From positions 1 to 32,670 of the forward strand of contig NZ_JAUYWA010000031.1 of assembly GCF_030689025.1 (NCBI RefSeq): a DNA stretch of 32,670 nucleotides, in the 5' to 3' direction. A program made the position numbers and the translations under genes. This document shows positions 16,572 through 24,314 of the stretch, piece after piece; the first letter of the stretch is position 1; every line of letters starts with the position of its first letter. Source of the stretch: Oceanobacter sp. 1_MG-2023. GTDB taxonomy: Bacteria > Pseudomonadota > Gammaproteobacteria > Pseudomonadales > Oceanobacteraceae. The notes beneath the pieces are model-generated. The model was not told where the DNA came from. It saw only the letters and a list, made by a program, of their open reading frames with translations, and did no database searches.

Positions 16572-17279
16572 TTATGGCTGCTGCCAGCGCTGAATCAGCT
16601 CAACGACTTCAGACAGCGTGCGGACTTGCAGGGTCGGCGGGCTAAAGGTATCCGGCCAGATACGGTTGTCCAGATTGACCCACAACGTATGTAAACCCAC
16701 CGTTCGGGCTGCGTCGATATCGTGATGCGGATGATCGCCAATATGTAAGCATTCGTGCGCTTCGACACCGGCGTGAGCCAGGGCCGCCAGGAAAATATCT
16801 CCCTGTGGTTTGGCTGCTCCAACGGTTTCGGCGTTCAGGTGAGCGCTGAAATAATGATGAATACCCACACGCTCAAGATCAGCGTTGCCATTGGTGGCGG
16901 CGATCAAGGGCCAACGTGCCGACAATTGTTGCAACATGGTTTCGGCACCGGCAAACAATTCCAGCGTGCTGCGCTCCTGGGAGAACACGTCGAAAGCGGC
17001 ACAGGCAAGATCATGGGCCGTGCTGCTGTCACAGCCGGTTTGCAAGGCTGCCCGGCGCAGGGTTTCGAAGCGTAGCCTGGATATCTGATGCTGCAATGAC
17101 GGGTAGCATTCGGCCAATTCTGATTTGTACTGGCGCAGGCCGTCCCGGCTGTAAAGGTCGGCAAACCCGGGGCAGTGGGCGCATATCCAGTCATAGCAGG
17201 CTTGCTCGGCGCGTTGCATCACCGGGGCGGTGTGCCAGAGGGTATCGTCGAGATCGAGGGTGATCAGTTTCAGAGCCAA
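16572..17279 (-). CDS. HAD superfamily hydrolase (YigB-like)
   Basis: A 235-residue HAD phosphatase of the IA subfamily. Motif I is DLDDT (nucleophile Asp9, acid/base Asp11), motif II lies near AATNGNAD, motif III is the lysine in GAAKPQGDIF, and motif IV is HIGDHPHHDIDAARTVG. The helical cap (about 20-95) places it with YigB/HdhB-type enzymes that hydrolyse FMN, sugar phosphates or related substrates; the actual substrate cannot be read from sequence. It starts 16 bases after the DUF484 gene and is the last member of the lptM-lysA-dapF operon. In Pseudomonas the recombinase gene xerC stands between these two genes; here it does not. Confidence 0.9.
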   Translation of the reverse strand: MALKLITLDLDDTLWHTAPVMQRAEQACYDWICAHCPGFADLYSRDGLRQYKSELAECYPSLQHQISRLRFETLRRAALQTGCDSSTAHDLACAAFDVFSQERSTLELFAGAETMLQQLSARWPLIAATNGNADLERVGIHHYFSAHLNAETVGAAKPQGDIFLAALAHAGVEAHECLHIGDHPHHDIDAARTVGLHTLWVNLDNRIWPDTFSPPTLQVRTLSEVVELIQRWQQP

Positions 17280-17295
17280 AGCATTGCCTTATTGT

Positions 17296-17970
17296 TTAAC
17301 GGTTAACCGGCGTTTGCTGTAAGCGCAAGGCCAGTACGTCACAGAGATAATCCAGAAACAGGGTATCCATGGAAGTACGGTAGTAATTACCATCCTGACT
17401 GGCCAGCACCAGCAGGCCATGGTTGTCCTGGCCCCGAATCTGGGCGGCAGCGATGGATTCCATATCGGTGGTATCGAGCCGCAACAAGGCGGCCATATCG
17501 GCCTTGGGCAGCTGGCCACAAATGGCGCGATGGCCTTTGAACAGCCGCTGGATATTACGCTGATGTTCCTGATTACGCACCGCGATCAGTGGTCGCTCCA
17601 GCTGTCGCTCGGTAAAGTGCAGCATGGCCCAGGCGTTGACGCCAAAATCATTACGCAATGAATCATCCAGTGCGGTATGGAGCGCCAGCCAGCTGTTGGC
17701 TTCGATCAGGGCCAGCACCAGCCGCCGGGTTTTTTCGAACAGCTGGTCGTTCCGGCGGGCATTTTCGAGCAGGTCAGACATGCGCTGGCGCAGCTCGATA
17801 TTACGATCCCGATGCACCTGGACCTGACGCTCGATCAGGCTGGTCGCTCCGTGAGCTTCATGAGGAATACGCAAATGGGATAACAGCTCATCCTTGCCGA
17901 CAAAAAATTCGGGATGATCTTCCAGGTACTGTGCGACATCGGCGTCGGTGAGTCGGGGTTGCTGGCTCAT
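17296..17970 (-). CDS. DUF484 family protein
   Basis: A 224-residue soluble protein of the DUF484 family, whose function is unknown. The N-terminal part (about 1-35, LTDADVAQYLEDHPEFFVGKDELLSHLRIPH) is the family signature. It is followed by a coiled-coil-like helix (SLIERQVQVHRDRNIELRQRMSDLLENARRND, about 43-75) and a GAF-like domain (about 90-215) ending in DTLFLDYLCDVLALRL. Members usually sit between dapF and xerC. Here the gene is 55 bases downstream of dapF and 16 bases upstream of the HAD gene, all on the minus strand. GAF-like folds bind small molecules or mediate dimerisation, but no ligand is known for this family. Confidence 0.92.
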   Translation of the reverse strand: MSQQPRLTDADVAQYLEDHPEFFVGKDELLSHLRIPHEAHGATSLIERQVQVHRDRNIELRQRMSDLLENARRNDQLFEKTRRLVLALIEANSWLALHTALDDSLRNDFGVNAWAMLHFTERQLERPLIAVRNQEHQRNIQRLFKGHRAICGQLPKADMAALLRLDTTDMESIAAAQIRGQDNHGLLVLASQDGNYYRTSMDTLFLDYLCDVLALRLQQTPVNR

Positions 17971-18025
17971 GCGGTCCTTACCTTGTTCTGTCAGAAGCGT
18001 TGTTCAGCGTCAATGGTTGGGGGAA

Positions 18026-18856
18026 TCAGAGGTTAACCCGACCATCATAAACCGTCACGGCTGGCCCGGTCATGCGGACGCTGGATTTACCATCCCAGTC
18101 AATCGTCAGCTCGCCACCCGGTAACGATACCGTCACGCCCGGTTCGAGCCAGCCACGTAACTGCCCGGATACCACCGCCGCGCAAGCACCGGTGCCACAG
18201 GCCAGAGTTTCACCACTTCCTCGCTCGAATACCCGCAAGCGAATGGCGTGGCTATTGATGACCTGCATAAAGCCGACATTGACCCGGTTGGGGAAGTATT
18301 CGCAGGATTCAATGATCGGTCCCCACTGCTGTACCGGAGCGTTATCGAGGTCGTTGACCCGGATCACGGCATGGGGATTACCCATGGACACGGCACCGAA
18401 GCGCACGTCACCAATACCGGCAACATGGCGTTGATATTCGGGCATGAACTGTTCAGCGATCATCGGAATGTCGGCCGGTGTCAGAATCGCCGGGCCCATA
18501 TCCACCATCACCTGACCCTCGTTGGTCAGATGTAGCTCGATAATACCGTTGGCGGTTTCGACCCGAATATCCTGTTTGCCGGTGAGCATTTGCTCGTTAA
18601 CAAAACGGGCAAAGCAGCGGGCACCATTGCCGCAATTCTCGACTTCACTGCCATCGGCATTGTAGATGCGATAGCGGAAGTCGACATCGGGCCGACTGGG
18701 GCGTTCGACCACCAGTAACTGATCGAAGCCAATACCAAAGTGGCGATCGGACAGTTCCCGGACTCGCTCGGGGCGGATTCGGCCGGTTTGAGTCACCAGA
18801 TCGATTACCACAAAGTCGTTACCGAGGCCGTGCATCTTGCTGAATTTGACTCTCAT
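18026..18856 (-). CDS. dapF: Diaminopimelate epimerase
   Basis: Interconverts LL- and meso-diaminopimelate, the precursor of both lysine and the peptidoglycan cross-link. The 276-residue length is normal. The two catalytic cysteines are Cys75 in ENCGNGARC and Cys220 in LACGTGAC. The N-terminal FSKMHGLGNDFVVID and the substrate-binding NPH motif (about 160-162) are intact. Its ATG overlaps the lysA stop as ATGA, so it is translationally coupled to lysA, which consumes its product. That order (lysA then dapF) is standard in Pseudomonas relatives. Confidence 0.97.
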   Translation of the reverse strand: MRVKFSKMHGLGNDFVVIDLVTQTGRIRPERVRELSDRHFGIGFDQLLVVERPSRPDVDFRYRIYNADGSEVENCGNGARCFARFVNEQMLTGKQDIRVETANGIIELHLTNEGQVMVDMGPAILTPADIPMIAEQFMPEYQRHVAGIGDVRFGAVSMGNPHAVIRVNDLDNAPVQQWGPIIESCEYFPNRVNVGFMQVINSHAIRLRVFERGSGETLACGTGACAAVVSGQLRGWLEPGVTVSLPGGELTIDWDGKSSVRMTGPAVTVYDGRVNL

Positions 18857-20109
18857 GAATCCACCGGCAGCAGATTCTCATCTTCGAACAGCTGTTCGAT
18901 GGTCTCGCGGCGGCGAATCAGATACGCCTGCTCGTCATCGACCATGATCTCTGCCGGGCGGCCACGGCTGTTGTAGTTGGAGGCCATGACAAAGCCATAG
19001 GCTCCCGCAGACATCACTGCCAACAGATCGCCTTGTTGCAGGGCCAGATCGCGGTCTTTGCCCAGAAAGTCACCGGTTTCACAAACCGGGCCAACCAGAT
19101 CATAACGGCGTTCGATGGCGCTACTGGTTTCTGCAACAGGCTTGATGTCTTGCCAGGCGGAGTACAAGGACGGTCGGATCAGGTCGTTCATTGCCCCGTC
19201 AATGATGGCAAAATTCTTGTGCTCATTGAGTTTGAGGTACTCAACCCGGGTCAGGAAAACACCGGCATTGGCGCAAATGGAACGGCCCGGCTCGAAAATC
19301 AGTTTCAGTGAACGTCCGGCCAGGCGTTCTTTGACGGCGGCCACATAGGTGGCCGGGCTGGCAGGTTGTTCGTCGCGGTAACAAACGCCCAAACCGCCGC
19401 CCAGATCGAGATGCTGGATGGTGATACCCAGGTCGGCCAGCTCATCAATCAGCGCCAGCAGGCGGTCGATGGCATCCATAAATGGATCAATTGAGGTCAG
19501 CTGGCTGCCAATATGACAGTCGACACCAACGACCTGAATGCCGGGCAGGCTGGTGGCGCGTTGATACACGGCCGGAGCGCGTTCAATGTCGATGCCGAAT
19601 TTGTTGTCTTTCAGCCCCGTCGAGATATAAGGGTGTGTCTGTGCGTCAACGTCCGGATTGACACGAACCGAGACCTTGGCGACCAGACCCATGTCAGTAG
19701 CAACGTCGTTCAGGCGTTCGAGCTCGTCCTCTGATTCAAGATTGAAGCAGCCAACGCCGACTGCCAGTGCCCGGCGCATTTCGACGGCTTGTTTGCCAAC
19801 CCCGGAAAACACCATCCGGGCAGGGTCGCCACCGGCGGCCAGTGCCCGTTCCAGTTCACCCAGGCTGACAATATCAAAACCGGCTCCGAGTCGTGCCAGT
19901 ACATTCAGTACGGCGATGTTGGAGTTGGCTTTGACCGCAAAACAGACCTGATGTGGCCATTCACCCAGCGCATTATCGTAGGCCTGGTACTGCTGTTCCA
20001 GAGCCTGACGGGAATAGACGTACAAGGGCGTGCCGTACTGTTCGGCAAGACCGGCGAGGTCGACAAGTTCGGCGTGCAGGCTGCCCTGCAGGTAAGTAAA
20101 GGCTGACAT
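18853..20109 (-). CDS. lysA: Diaminopimelate decarboxylase
   Basis: A PLP enzyme that decarboxylates meso-diaminopimelate to lysine, the last step of the pathway. The 418-residue protein has the fold-III alanine-racemase-type barrel. Lys60 in FAVKANSN binds PLP, DCHIGSQ and HLDLGGGLGVCY hold the cofactor, and EPGRSICANAG plus the late CETGDFL segment contribute the active site of the partner subunit. I begin at the ATG at 20109 (MSAFTYLQGSLHAE) because this aligns with family N-termini. The frame stays open further up to 20169, but that extension overlaps the end of lptM. No clear Shine-Dalgarno is present, and the start lies only one base after the lptM stop, so translation is probably coupled. 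Confidence 0.96.
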   Translation of the reverse strand: MSAFTYLQGSLHAELVDLAGLAEQYGTPLYVYSRQALEQQYQAYDNALGEWPHQVCFAVKANSNIAVLNVLARLGAGFDIVSLGELERALAAGGDPARMVFSGVGKQAVEMRRALAVGVGCFNLESEDELERLNDVATDMGLVAKVSVRVNPDVDAQTHPYISTGLKDNKFGIDIERAPAVYQRATSLPGIQVVGVDCHIGSQLTSIDPFMDAIDRLLALIDELADLGITIQHLDLGGGLGVCYRDEQPASPATYVAAVKERLAGRSLKLIFEPGRSICANAGVFLTRVEYLKLNEHKNFAIIDGAMNDLIRPSLYSAWQDIKPVAETSSAIERRYDLVGPVCETGDFLGKDRDLALQQGDLLAVMSAGAYGFVMASNYNSRGRPAEIMVDDEQAYLIRRRETIEQLFEDENLLPVDS

Positions 20110-20110
20110 A

Positions 20111-20248
20111 TTAGGGAGTCGTTTCCGTATCAGGTTGGTCGGGCAGATACAGAGGGCCTTTCTGACCACAACCGCTGAGCGCCAATACGGCCAGTAACAT
20201 GGCGGTCAGAAGCGGTAACGATGGCAGGCGGTAACTCAGATTTATCAT
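20111..20248 (-). CDS. lptM: LptM-type small outer-membrane lipoprotein (LppL/YifL family)
   Basis: A 45-residue lipoprotein precursor whose gene is short enough to be missed by automatic calling. The signal peptide (about 1-26) ends in a lipobox LSG-Cys27, and the mature peptide begins CGQKGPLYLPD, the conserved core of the LptM/YifL family (CG-x-KGPLY-x-P). In Escherichia coli LptM binds the LptD/LptE lipopolysaccharide translocon and helps it reach its mature disulfide form. It stands directly before lysA with one base between them, the place where Pseudomonas carries lppL, which is strong support. No clear ribosome-binding site precedes the ATG at 20248; an internal ATG at residue 17 is possible, though it would shorten the signal peptide too much. 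Confidence 0.9.
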   Translation of the reverse strand: MINLSYRLPSLPLLTAMLLAVLALSGCGQKGPLYLPDQPDTETTP

Positions 20249-20353
20249 GGGTAATGGCTATCTGCTTACGGGCGTAGCCAGTGTCTGGATCTGCTCTGAT
20301 GACTCAGAGAGCGATGCACTGGCACGCGGGTTCTGTATCTCGAATTTGCAGGC

Positions 20354-20381
20354 ATTATACACTGCCTGTGCAGGCTGTCTT
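20354..20381 (-). promoter_or_regulatory. Candidate promoter of the lptM-lysA-dapF operon with overlapping palindrome
   Basis: On the minus strand a perfect TATAAT (20359-20354) is preceded by AAGACA (20381-20376) with a 16-base spacer. Transcription would begin near 20347, about 100 bases before lptM. A 6-bp inverted repeat (CAGGCA at 20349-20354 and TGCCTG at 20363-20368) brackets the -10 box and could be an operator. The protein that would bind it is unknown. Confidence 0.5.
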
Positions 20382-20469
20382 GACTGCTGAGATCTATTCG
20401 CACTGACTTTACATAGACGGGTAGATTTCAGCCCCGGTATCGGAATACAGAGGCTGAAACCGGAGCGCA

Positions 20470-20489
20470 GGCACTGTGTGATCAGTGCC
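20470..20489 (-). repeat. Hairpin after the pyrC' stop
   Basis: GGCACTG at 20470-20476 pairs perfectly with CAGTGCC at 20483-20489 around a 6-base loop, 12 bases after the pyrC' stop. A longer-range pair, TTTCAGCC (20426-20433) with GGCTGAAA (20452-20459), lies beyond it. Neither is followed by a T run on the minus strand, so they may protect the 3' end or act with Rho rather than terminate alone. Confidence 0.4.
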
Positions 20490-20500
20490 AGAGAGAGAAC

Positions 20501-21727
20501 TCAGGATGGTTGTTGGTAGACCTTGAAGCCATCCACAAAGGTAGCGATCACTTGCCCGCTGCGACCGTATGCATCGGTTTGTTCCGGGTTGATCAGGCTG
20601 GCATTAAAGCGTTGGCCTTCTGCAAACCCGGAGTGTAAACCGAGGGTTGCCGCCGGGAGAGTACTCAGTGCCGACAAGGCGGCATTGAGTGTCAGTTCGC
20701 CATCGTTAACCCGCTGCAGCAGTAAGCCAATAAACGGAGCGTACAGCGCCATGCCGGCGGCGGATTCGGCAAATGGGGCTTTTTTCGCGACAATTTCGTG
20801 CGGTTGATGGTTGGAGCAAATCGCCAGTTCGCCAGCGTTGACCGCTGCCAGCAGTGCCTGCCGGTCTGCTTCGCTGCGTAACGACGGCAGCAGGTGGTAG
20901 CGGCTGTCGTAGCCGTTGACCTGGGCGTCGGTGTAACAGAGATTGGCGATGGCGACGTCGGCGCTGACCTGTAATCCACGCTGGCGAGCTTCCCGCAGCA
21001 TACTGACACTGCGGGCGCAGCTGATCTGGCTGATATGAGCGCGAACGCCGGTTTGTTCGATCAACAGCAGGATTTGCGCCAGCGCGATGGTTTCGGCGGT
21101 TTCCGGAATGCCGGCCAGGCCCAGTCGTGTGGCGGTCGGGCCTTCGTGCATCACACCGCCATTGGACAATGCGGCATCATCAGCGGACAAAAACAGCAAA
21201 ATGTCGTAGGTGGCGGCGTATTCCATTAATCGTCGCAAGACGTAGCTGTCCTTGATTGGCTGACGGGCGTTGCTCAGGGCGATACAACCGGCGTTACGCA
21301 AGCTGACCATATTGGCCAGTTGTTCGCCCTCCAGCCCCTGAGTGAGTGCTCCCAGTGGCAATAACCGCGAATATCCGGCGCTGCTGGCTTTGTCCTGCAT
21401 CAGCTGGATCACCGCCGGGCTGTCGGCTACCGGACGGGTAAGTGGCTGGGCGCAGACATGGCTGAATCCGGCGGCAGCGGCAGCGCGGGTTTCGCTGGCA
21501 ATGGTGCCGCGCTGGGTATAACCCGGCTCATTGAGATAGCTGCTGAGGTCGATAAAACCGGGTACTAACCAGTTGCCTTGGGCGTCGAGGGTGGATTCGA
21601 TCGTGCCACCGGCCGGTTTTTCGCCAATAGCCCGGAGTTGCCCCTCGGCCAGATACAAATCACAGACGTCATCGAGCTGTTGTGCCGGTGCAATGACACG
21701 GGCATCACGAATATGCAGGTATTTCAT
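20501..21727 (-). CDS. pyrC': Inactive dihydroorotase homologue PyrC' (aspartate carbamoyltransferase partner)
   Basis: A 408-residue amidohydrolase-fold protein similar to dihydroorotase but with its metal site removed. The canonical D-x-H-x-H-L-R-x-P-G motif reads D60-L-S62-S-Y64-L-N66-E-P-G, so both zinc histidines and the substrate arginine are gone. The late D-H-x-P-H motif reads N306-H-Q-P-H, losing the catalytic aspartate. In Pseudomonas such a protein, PyrC' or PyrX, is not an enzyme but is required for assembly of the PyrB dodecamer; the same role is inferred here. Its start overlaps the pyrB stop by four bases (ATGA). A separate active dihydroorotase must exist elsewhere in the genome. 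Confidence 0.92.
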   Translation of the reverse strand: MKYLHIRDARVIAPAQQLDDVCDLYLAEGQLRAIGEKPAGGTIESTLDAQGNWLVPGFIDLSSYLNEPGYTQRGTIASETRAAAAAGFSHVCAQPLTRPVADSPAVIQLMQDKASSAGYSRLLPLGALTQGLEGEQLANMVSLRNAGCIALSNARQPIKDSYVLRRLMEYAATYDILLFLSADDAALSNGGVMHEGPTATRLGLAGIPETAETIALAQILLLIEQTGVRAHISQISCARSVSMLREARQRGLQVSADVAIANLCYTDAQVNGYDSRYHLLPSLRSEADRQALLAAVNAGELAICSNHQPHEIVAKKAPFAESAAGMALYAPFIGLLLQRVNDGELTLNAALSALSTLPAATLGLHSGFAEGQRFNASLINPEQTDAYGRSGQVIATFVDGFKVYQQPS

Positions 21728-22734
21728 TCGGTATCCCCTTCAACTGGTTGCTGGGCCGCTTGCTGGCTGGCTTGTTGGCCGCTCATGGCCATGGCCATCA
21801 CTGCCATGCGCACGGCGATACCGTAGCTGACCTGGTTGAGAATGACGGATTGAGGGCCGTCGGCAACCGCAGATTCAATCTCGACACCACGGTTGATGGG
21901 GCCGGGGTGCATAACGATGGCATCGGGTTTGGCCAGTGCCAGTTTTTCCGTAGTCAGGCCGTAGAGCTTGAAAAACTCCCCCTCGCTGGGCAACAAGGCA
22001 TTTTGCATACGCTCTTTTTGCAGCCGCAGCATGATCACTACGTCACAATCCCGCAGCGCCAGATTAAGGTCGTAATACGCTTTGGCCCCCAGGGACTCGA
22101 TGTCTTTGGGTAGCAAGGTGGCGGGGCCGACCACACGAACTTCCGCTGCACCCAGAGCCAGCAAGGCATGGATCTGGGAGCGGGCAACGCGGGAATGCAA
22201 TATGTCGCCAACAATGGCAACAATCTGACCGGCAATCTGATGCTTGTGACGACGGATGGTCAGCATGTCGAGCATGGCCTGGGTCGGGTGCGCGTGGCGG
22301 CCGTCCCCGGCATTGATGATGGCAACGTTGGGGGTTACCTGTTCAGCGATAAAATGGGCGGCACCGGAATCGGCATGACGCACCACAAACATGTCGCTGT
22401 ACATGGCTTCCAGGTTCCAGAGCGTATCCATCAAGGTTTCGCCCTTGGCGGTCGCGGAACGCTGGATGTCGAGGTTGAGAATATCAGCAGACAGCCGGGT
22501 TGCCGCCAGTTCAAAGGTTGAACGGGTGCGGGTACTGTTTTCAAAAAACAGGTTGACCACGGTTTTGCCGCGCAGCAGCGGGACCTTTTTGACGGCCCGT
22601 TCCTGGGTGCTGATAAAGGAGTCGGCGGTGTCGAGGATTTCAGTCAGTAATGCCCGGCTGAGGCCTTCGGTGGTGAGGAAGTGTTTTAGCCTGCCGTCGG
22701 CGGTGAGCTGAAGCTGGCTGGGATCAGTTGTCAT
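21724..22734 (-). CDS. pyrB: Aspartate carbamoyltransferase catalytic subunit
   Basis: Joins carbamoyl phosphate and aspartate to N-carbamoyl-aspartate, the committed step of pyrimidine synthesis. The 336-residue protein has the carbamoyl phosphate loop STRTR at 67-71, the [10 protein letters not shown] segment near 143-152 and the later [11 protein letters not shown] motif. It is slightly longer than the Escherichia coli subunit and belongs with the PyrB/PyrC' type that lacks PyrI. The start at 22734 has no Shine-Dalgarno on its strand. Instead the ATG overlaps the stop of a four-codon reading frame (22745 to 22731), and a compact hairpin lies further upstream. Confidence 0.96.
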   Translation of the reverse strand: MTTDPSQLQLTADGRLKHFLTTEGLSRALLTEILDTADSFISTQERAVKKVPLLRGKTVVNLFFENSTRTRSTFELAATRLSADILNLDIQRSATAKGETLMDTLWNLEAMYSDMFVVRHADSGAAHFIAEQVTPNVAIINAGDGRHAHPTQAMLDMLTIRRHKHQIAGQIVAIVGDILHSRVARSQIHALLALGAAEVRVVGPATLLPKDIESLGAKAYYDLNLALRDCDVVIMLRLQKERMQNALLPSEGEFFKLYGLTTEKLALAKPDAIVMHPGPINRGVEIESAVADGPQSVILNQVSYGIAVRMAVMAMAMSGQQASQQAAQQPVEGDTE

Positions 22735-22767
22735 AGGAGAACCATGTGTGTTGTAACCAAACCGATA

Positions 22768-22783
22768 GGGTGCCGAGGCACCC
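22768..22783 (-). promoter_or_regulatory. Stem-loop between pyrR and pyrB
   Basis: GGGTGC (22768-22773) pairs with GCACCC (22778-22783) around CGAG. On the minus strand the stem is followed by a mildly T-rich stretch (TATCGGTTTGGTT). It sits 12 bases after the pyrR stop and 34 bases before the pyrB start. Transcript attenuation, an internal processing site or partial termination are possible; the T tract is too broken for a confident terminator. Confidence 0.4.
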
Positions 22784-22795
22784 CGAATACTGGTG

Positions 22796-23290
22796 TCAGA
22801 GCAGGCTGATGGCCAATGGCTCCGGGCCGCTGAGCTTGATCAGCTGACCTTCTTCAAGTGTCAAACGGGCTGCGTACACATCGGGCTGAATAGGCAGCTC
22901 GCGCCGACCGATATCAAACAGGGCAACCAGGGTAATGCTGGCCGGACGGCCGTAGTCAAACAGCTCGTTGATGGCGGCCCGTACAGTGCGGCCGCTCATG
23001 ATAACGTCGTCGATCAGAATAACGTGGCGGTCTTCGATGGTATCGGGTAATTCCGAGCCTTTGACTTCGGGATGTAAACCGTGGTGAGTGAAATCATCCC
23101 GATAAAAGCTGATATCCAGGCTGTAAAGTGGCTCTGATGGCTGCAGTTGCTGGTGCAGGCGCTCCGCTATCCAGACGCCACCGGTGCGGATGCCAATAAA
23201 TAATGGCTGGTTTATCTTGTGTTGCTGCAAGTGGCTGTCCAGGCGAGTGGCCAGAGTGCTGCAAGCGAGCTGAATATCCGGTAATTGCAT
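22796..23290 (-). CDS. pyrR: Pyrimidine operon regulator / uracil phosphoribosyltransferase PyrR
   Basis: A 164-residue type I phosphoribosyltransferase. The PRPP-binding motif [17 protein letters not shown] (about 90-106) and the [13 protein letters not shown] segment (about 33-45) are intact. In Bacillus PyrR binds pyr mRNA to attenuate transcription; in Pseudomonas-type bacteria it precedes pyrB and affects pyr expression by a less clear route, and it may also convert uracil to UMP. It lies 14 bases after ruvX and 61 bases before pyrB on the minus strand. The intervening hairpin is a possible place of action, but that is inference. Confidence 0.94.
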   Translation of the reverse strand: MQLPDIQLACSTLATRLDSHLQQHKINQPLFIGIRTGGVWIAERLHQQLQPSEPLYSLDISFYRDDFTHHGLHPEVKGSELPDTIEDRHVILIDDVIMSGRTVRAAINELFDYGRPASITLVALFDIGRRELPIQPDVYAARLTLEEGQLIKLSGPEPLAISLL

Positions 23291-23304
23291 GGGGCTTCTC
23301 CCTG

Positions 23305-23757
23305 TTACTGCTCGTCGTCAGGGCGAGGGTGCTCGCCCATCCAGCTTTCAAGAATCAATTGTGCGGCCAGCCCATCCACTGAGTGGCGGCCGAAGTCTCG
23401 TTCACCGCTATCGGCAATGACAATGCTCTTGGCTTCGTAGCTGGTCAGGCGCTCGTCATGGGTAAACGAAGGTTTGTGCAAACGTCCTTCCAGACGTCGG
23501 GCAAATTTGGCGGCCCGGGTGCTCATTTCGCTAGGGCTGCCATCCATGTTCAGCGGCAGACCAACGACAAAGGCATCGGGTTGCCACTCACTGACCAAGG
23601 CTGCGAGTGTATCCCAGTTGGGGACGCCATCGTTGGCCTTGACCGGGTTTAAAGCCGTACTGCTGCCGGTCAGGCGATGGCCAATGGCGACACCAATACG
23701 TTTGGTGCCAAAATCAAACGCCATGACTTGCATGACTCGAGCAGGAATATGACTCAT
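23305..23757 (-). CDS. ruvX: Putative Holliday junction resolvase RuvX/YqgF
   Basis: A 150-residue RNase H-fold nuclease. Asp15 in AFDFGTKRIG, the VGLPLNMDGSPS loop, the DER motif at 101-103 and the late Asp128 in SVDGLAAQLIL are the expected catalytic or structural residues. The family is essential in Escherichia coli and linked to pre-16S rRNA 5'-end processing; resolvase activity has been reported in some species. Its ATG overlaps the algH stop by one base (TGATG), so translation is coupled. The pair algH-ruvX is widely conserved in Gammaproteobacteria. Confidence 0.95.
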   Translation of the reverse strand: MSHIPARVMQVMAFDFGTKRIGVAIGHRLTGSSTALNPVKANDGVPNWDTLAALVSEWQPDAFVVGLPLNMDGSPSEMSTRAAKFARRLEGRLHKPSFTHDERLTSYEAKSIVIADSGERDFGRHSVDGLAAQLILESWMGEHPRPDDEQ

Positions 23758-24314
23758 CAGGCGTGACCTACCTGATCAGTCAATGCTGTACTGCGAATGC
23801 CGAGGCGCTGCAGTGCGGTCTGGTAAAGCGCTTCTGGAGGGGTGTCAAACAGCAGTTCGGCATCGGCGTCGACGGTCAGCCAGCTGTTGCCGAGAATTTC
23901 CTCATCCAGTTGGCCTGGTCCCCAGCCGGAATAGCCCAGGGTCAGGCGGTAGTTTTCCGGCCCCACTCCCAGGCCAATGGCGGTCAGAATATCCTTGGAC
24001 GACGTCAAGTGGGCAAATTCACTGATGGCTTCGGTGGCTTGCCACTGGCCCGGTTGCTGGTGGAGGATAAATCCCTGCTCGGTGCCGACAGGGCCACCTT
24101 TGAGCATGGTGGTATTGATGCCTTGATGACGGGCAATGTCGAGCTGTTCGCAGACGGCAGCAAAGTCGATATCCAGAGGCTTGTTTAATACCAGCCCCAT
24201 GGCCCCCTCCTGGTCGTGTTCACAGAGGTAAATAACGGCGCTGTCAAACTCGCTACCCTGCAGCTGTGGCATGGCAATCAGAAGCTGGTTGTCGAGGCTG
24301 TTGAGTTCTTGCAT
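23757..24314 (-). CDS. algH: YqgE/AlgH family protein
   Basis: A 185-residue cytoplasmic protein of the YqgE/AlgH family. It shows the signature LLIAMPQLQGSEFDSAVIYLCEH, then GAMGLVLNKPLDI, GGPVGTEQGFILH and a late YSGWGPGQLDEEI. In Pseudomonas it was named AlgH for an effect on alginate genes; the biochemical role is still unknown and the protein is probably not a DNA-binding regulator. It overlaps the upstream tonB stop and the downstream ruvX start by one base each, a tight operon arrangement also found in Pseudomonas. Confidence 0.95.
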   Translation of the reverse strand: MQELNSLDNQLLIAMPQLQGSEFDSAVIYLCEHDQEGAMGLVLNKPLDIDFAAVCEQLDIARHQGINTTMLKGGPVGTEQGFILHQQPGQWQATEAISEFAHLTSSKDILTAIGLGVGPENYRLTLGYSGWGPGQLDEEILGNSWLTVDADAELLFDTPPEALYQTALQRLGIRSTALTDQVGHA

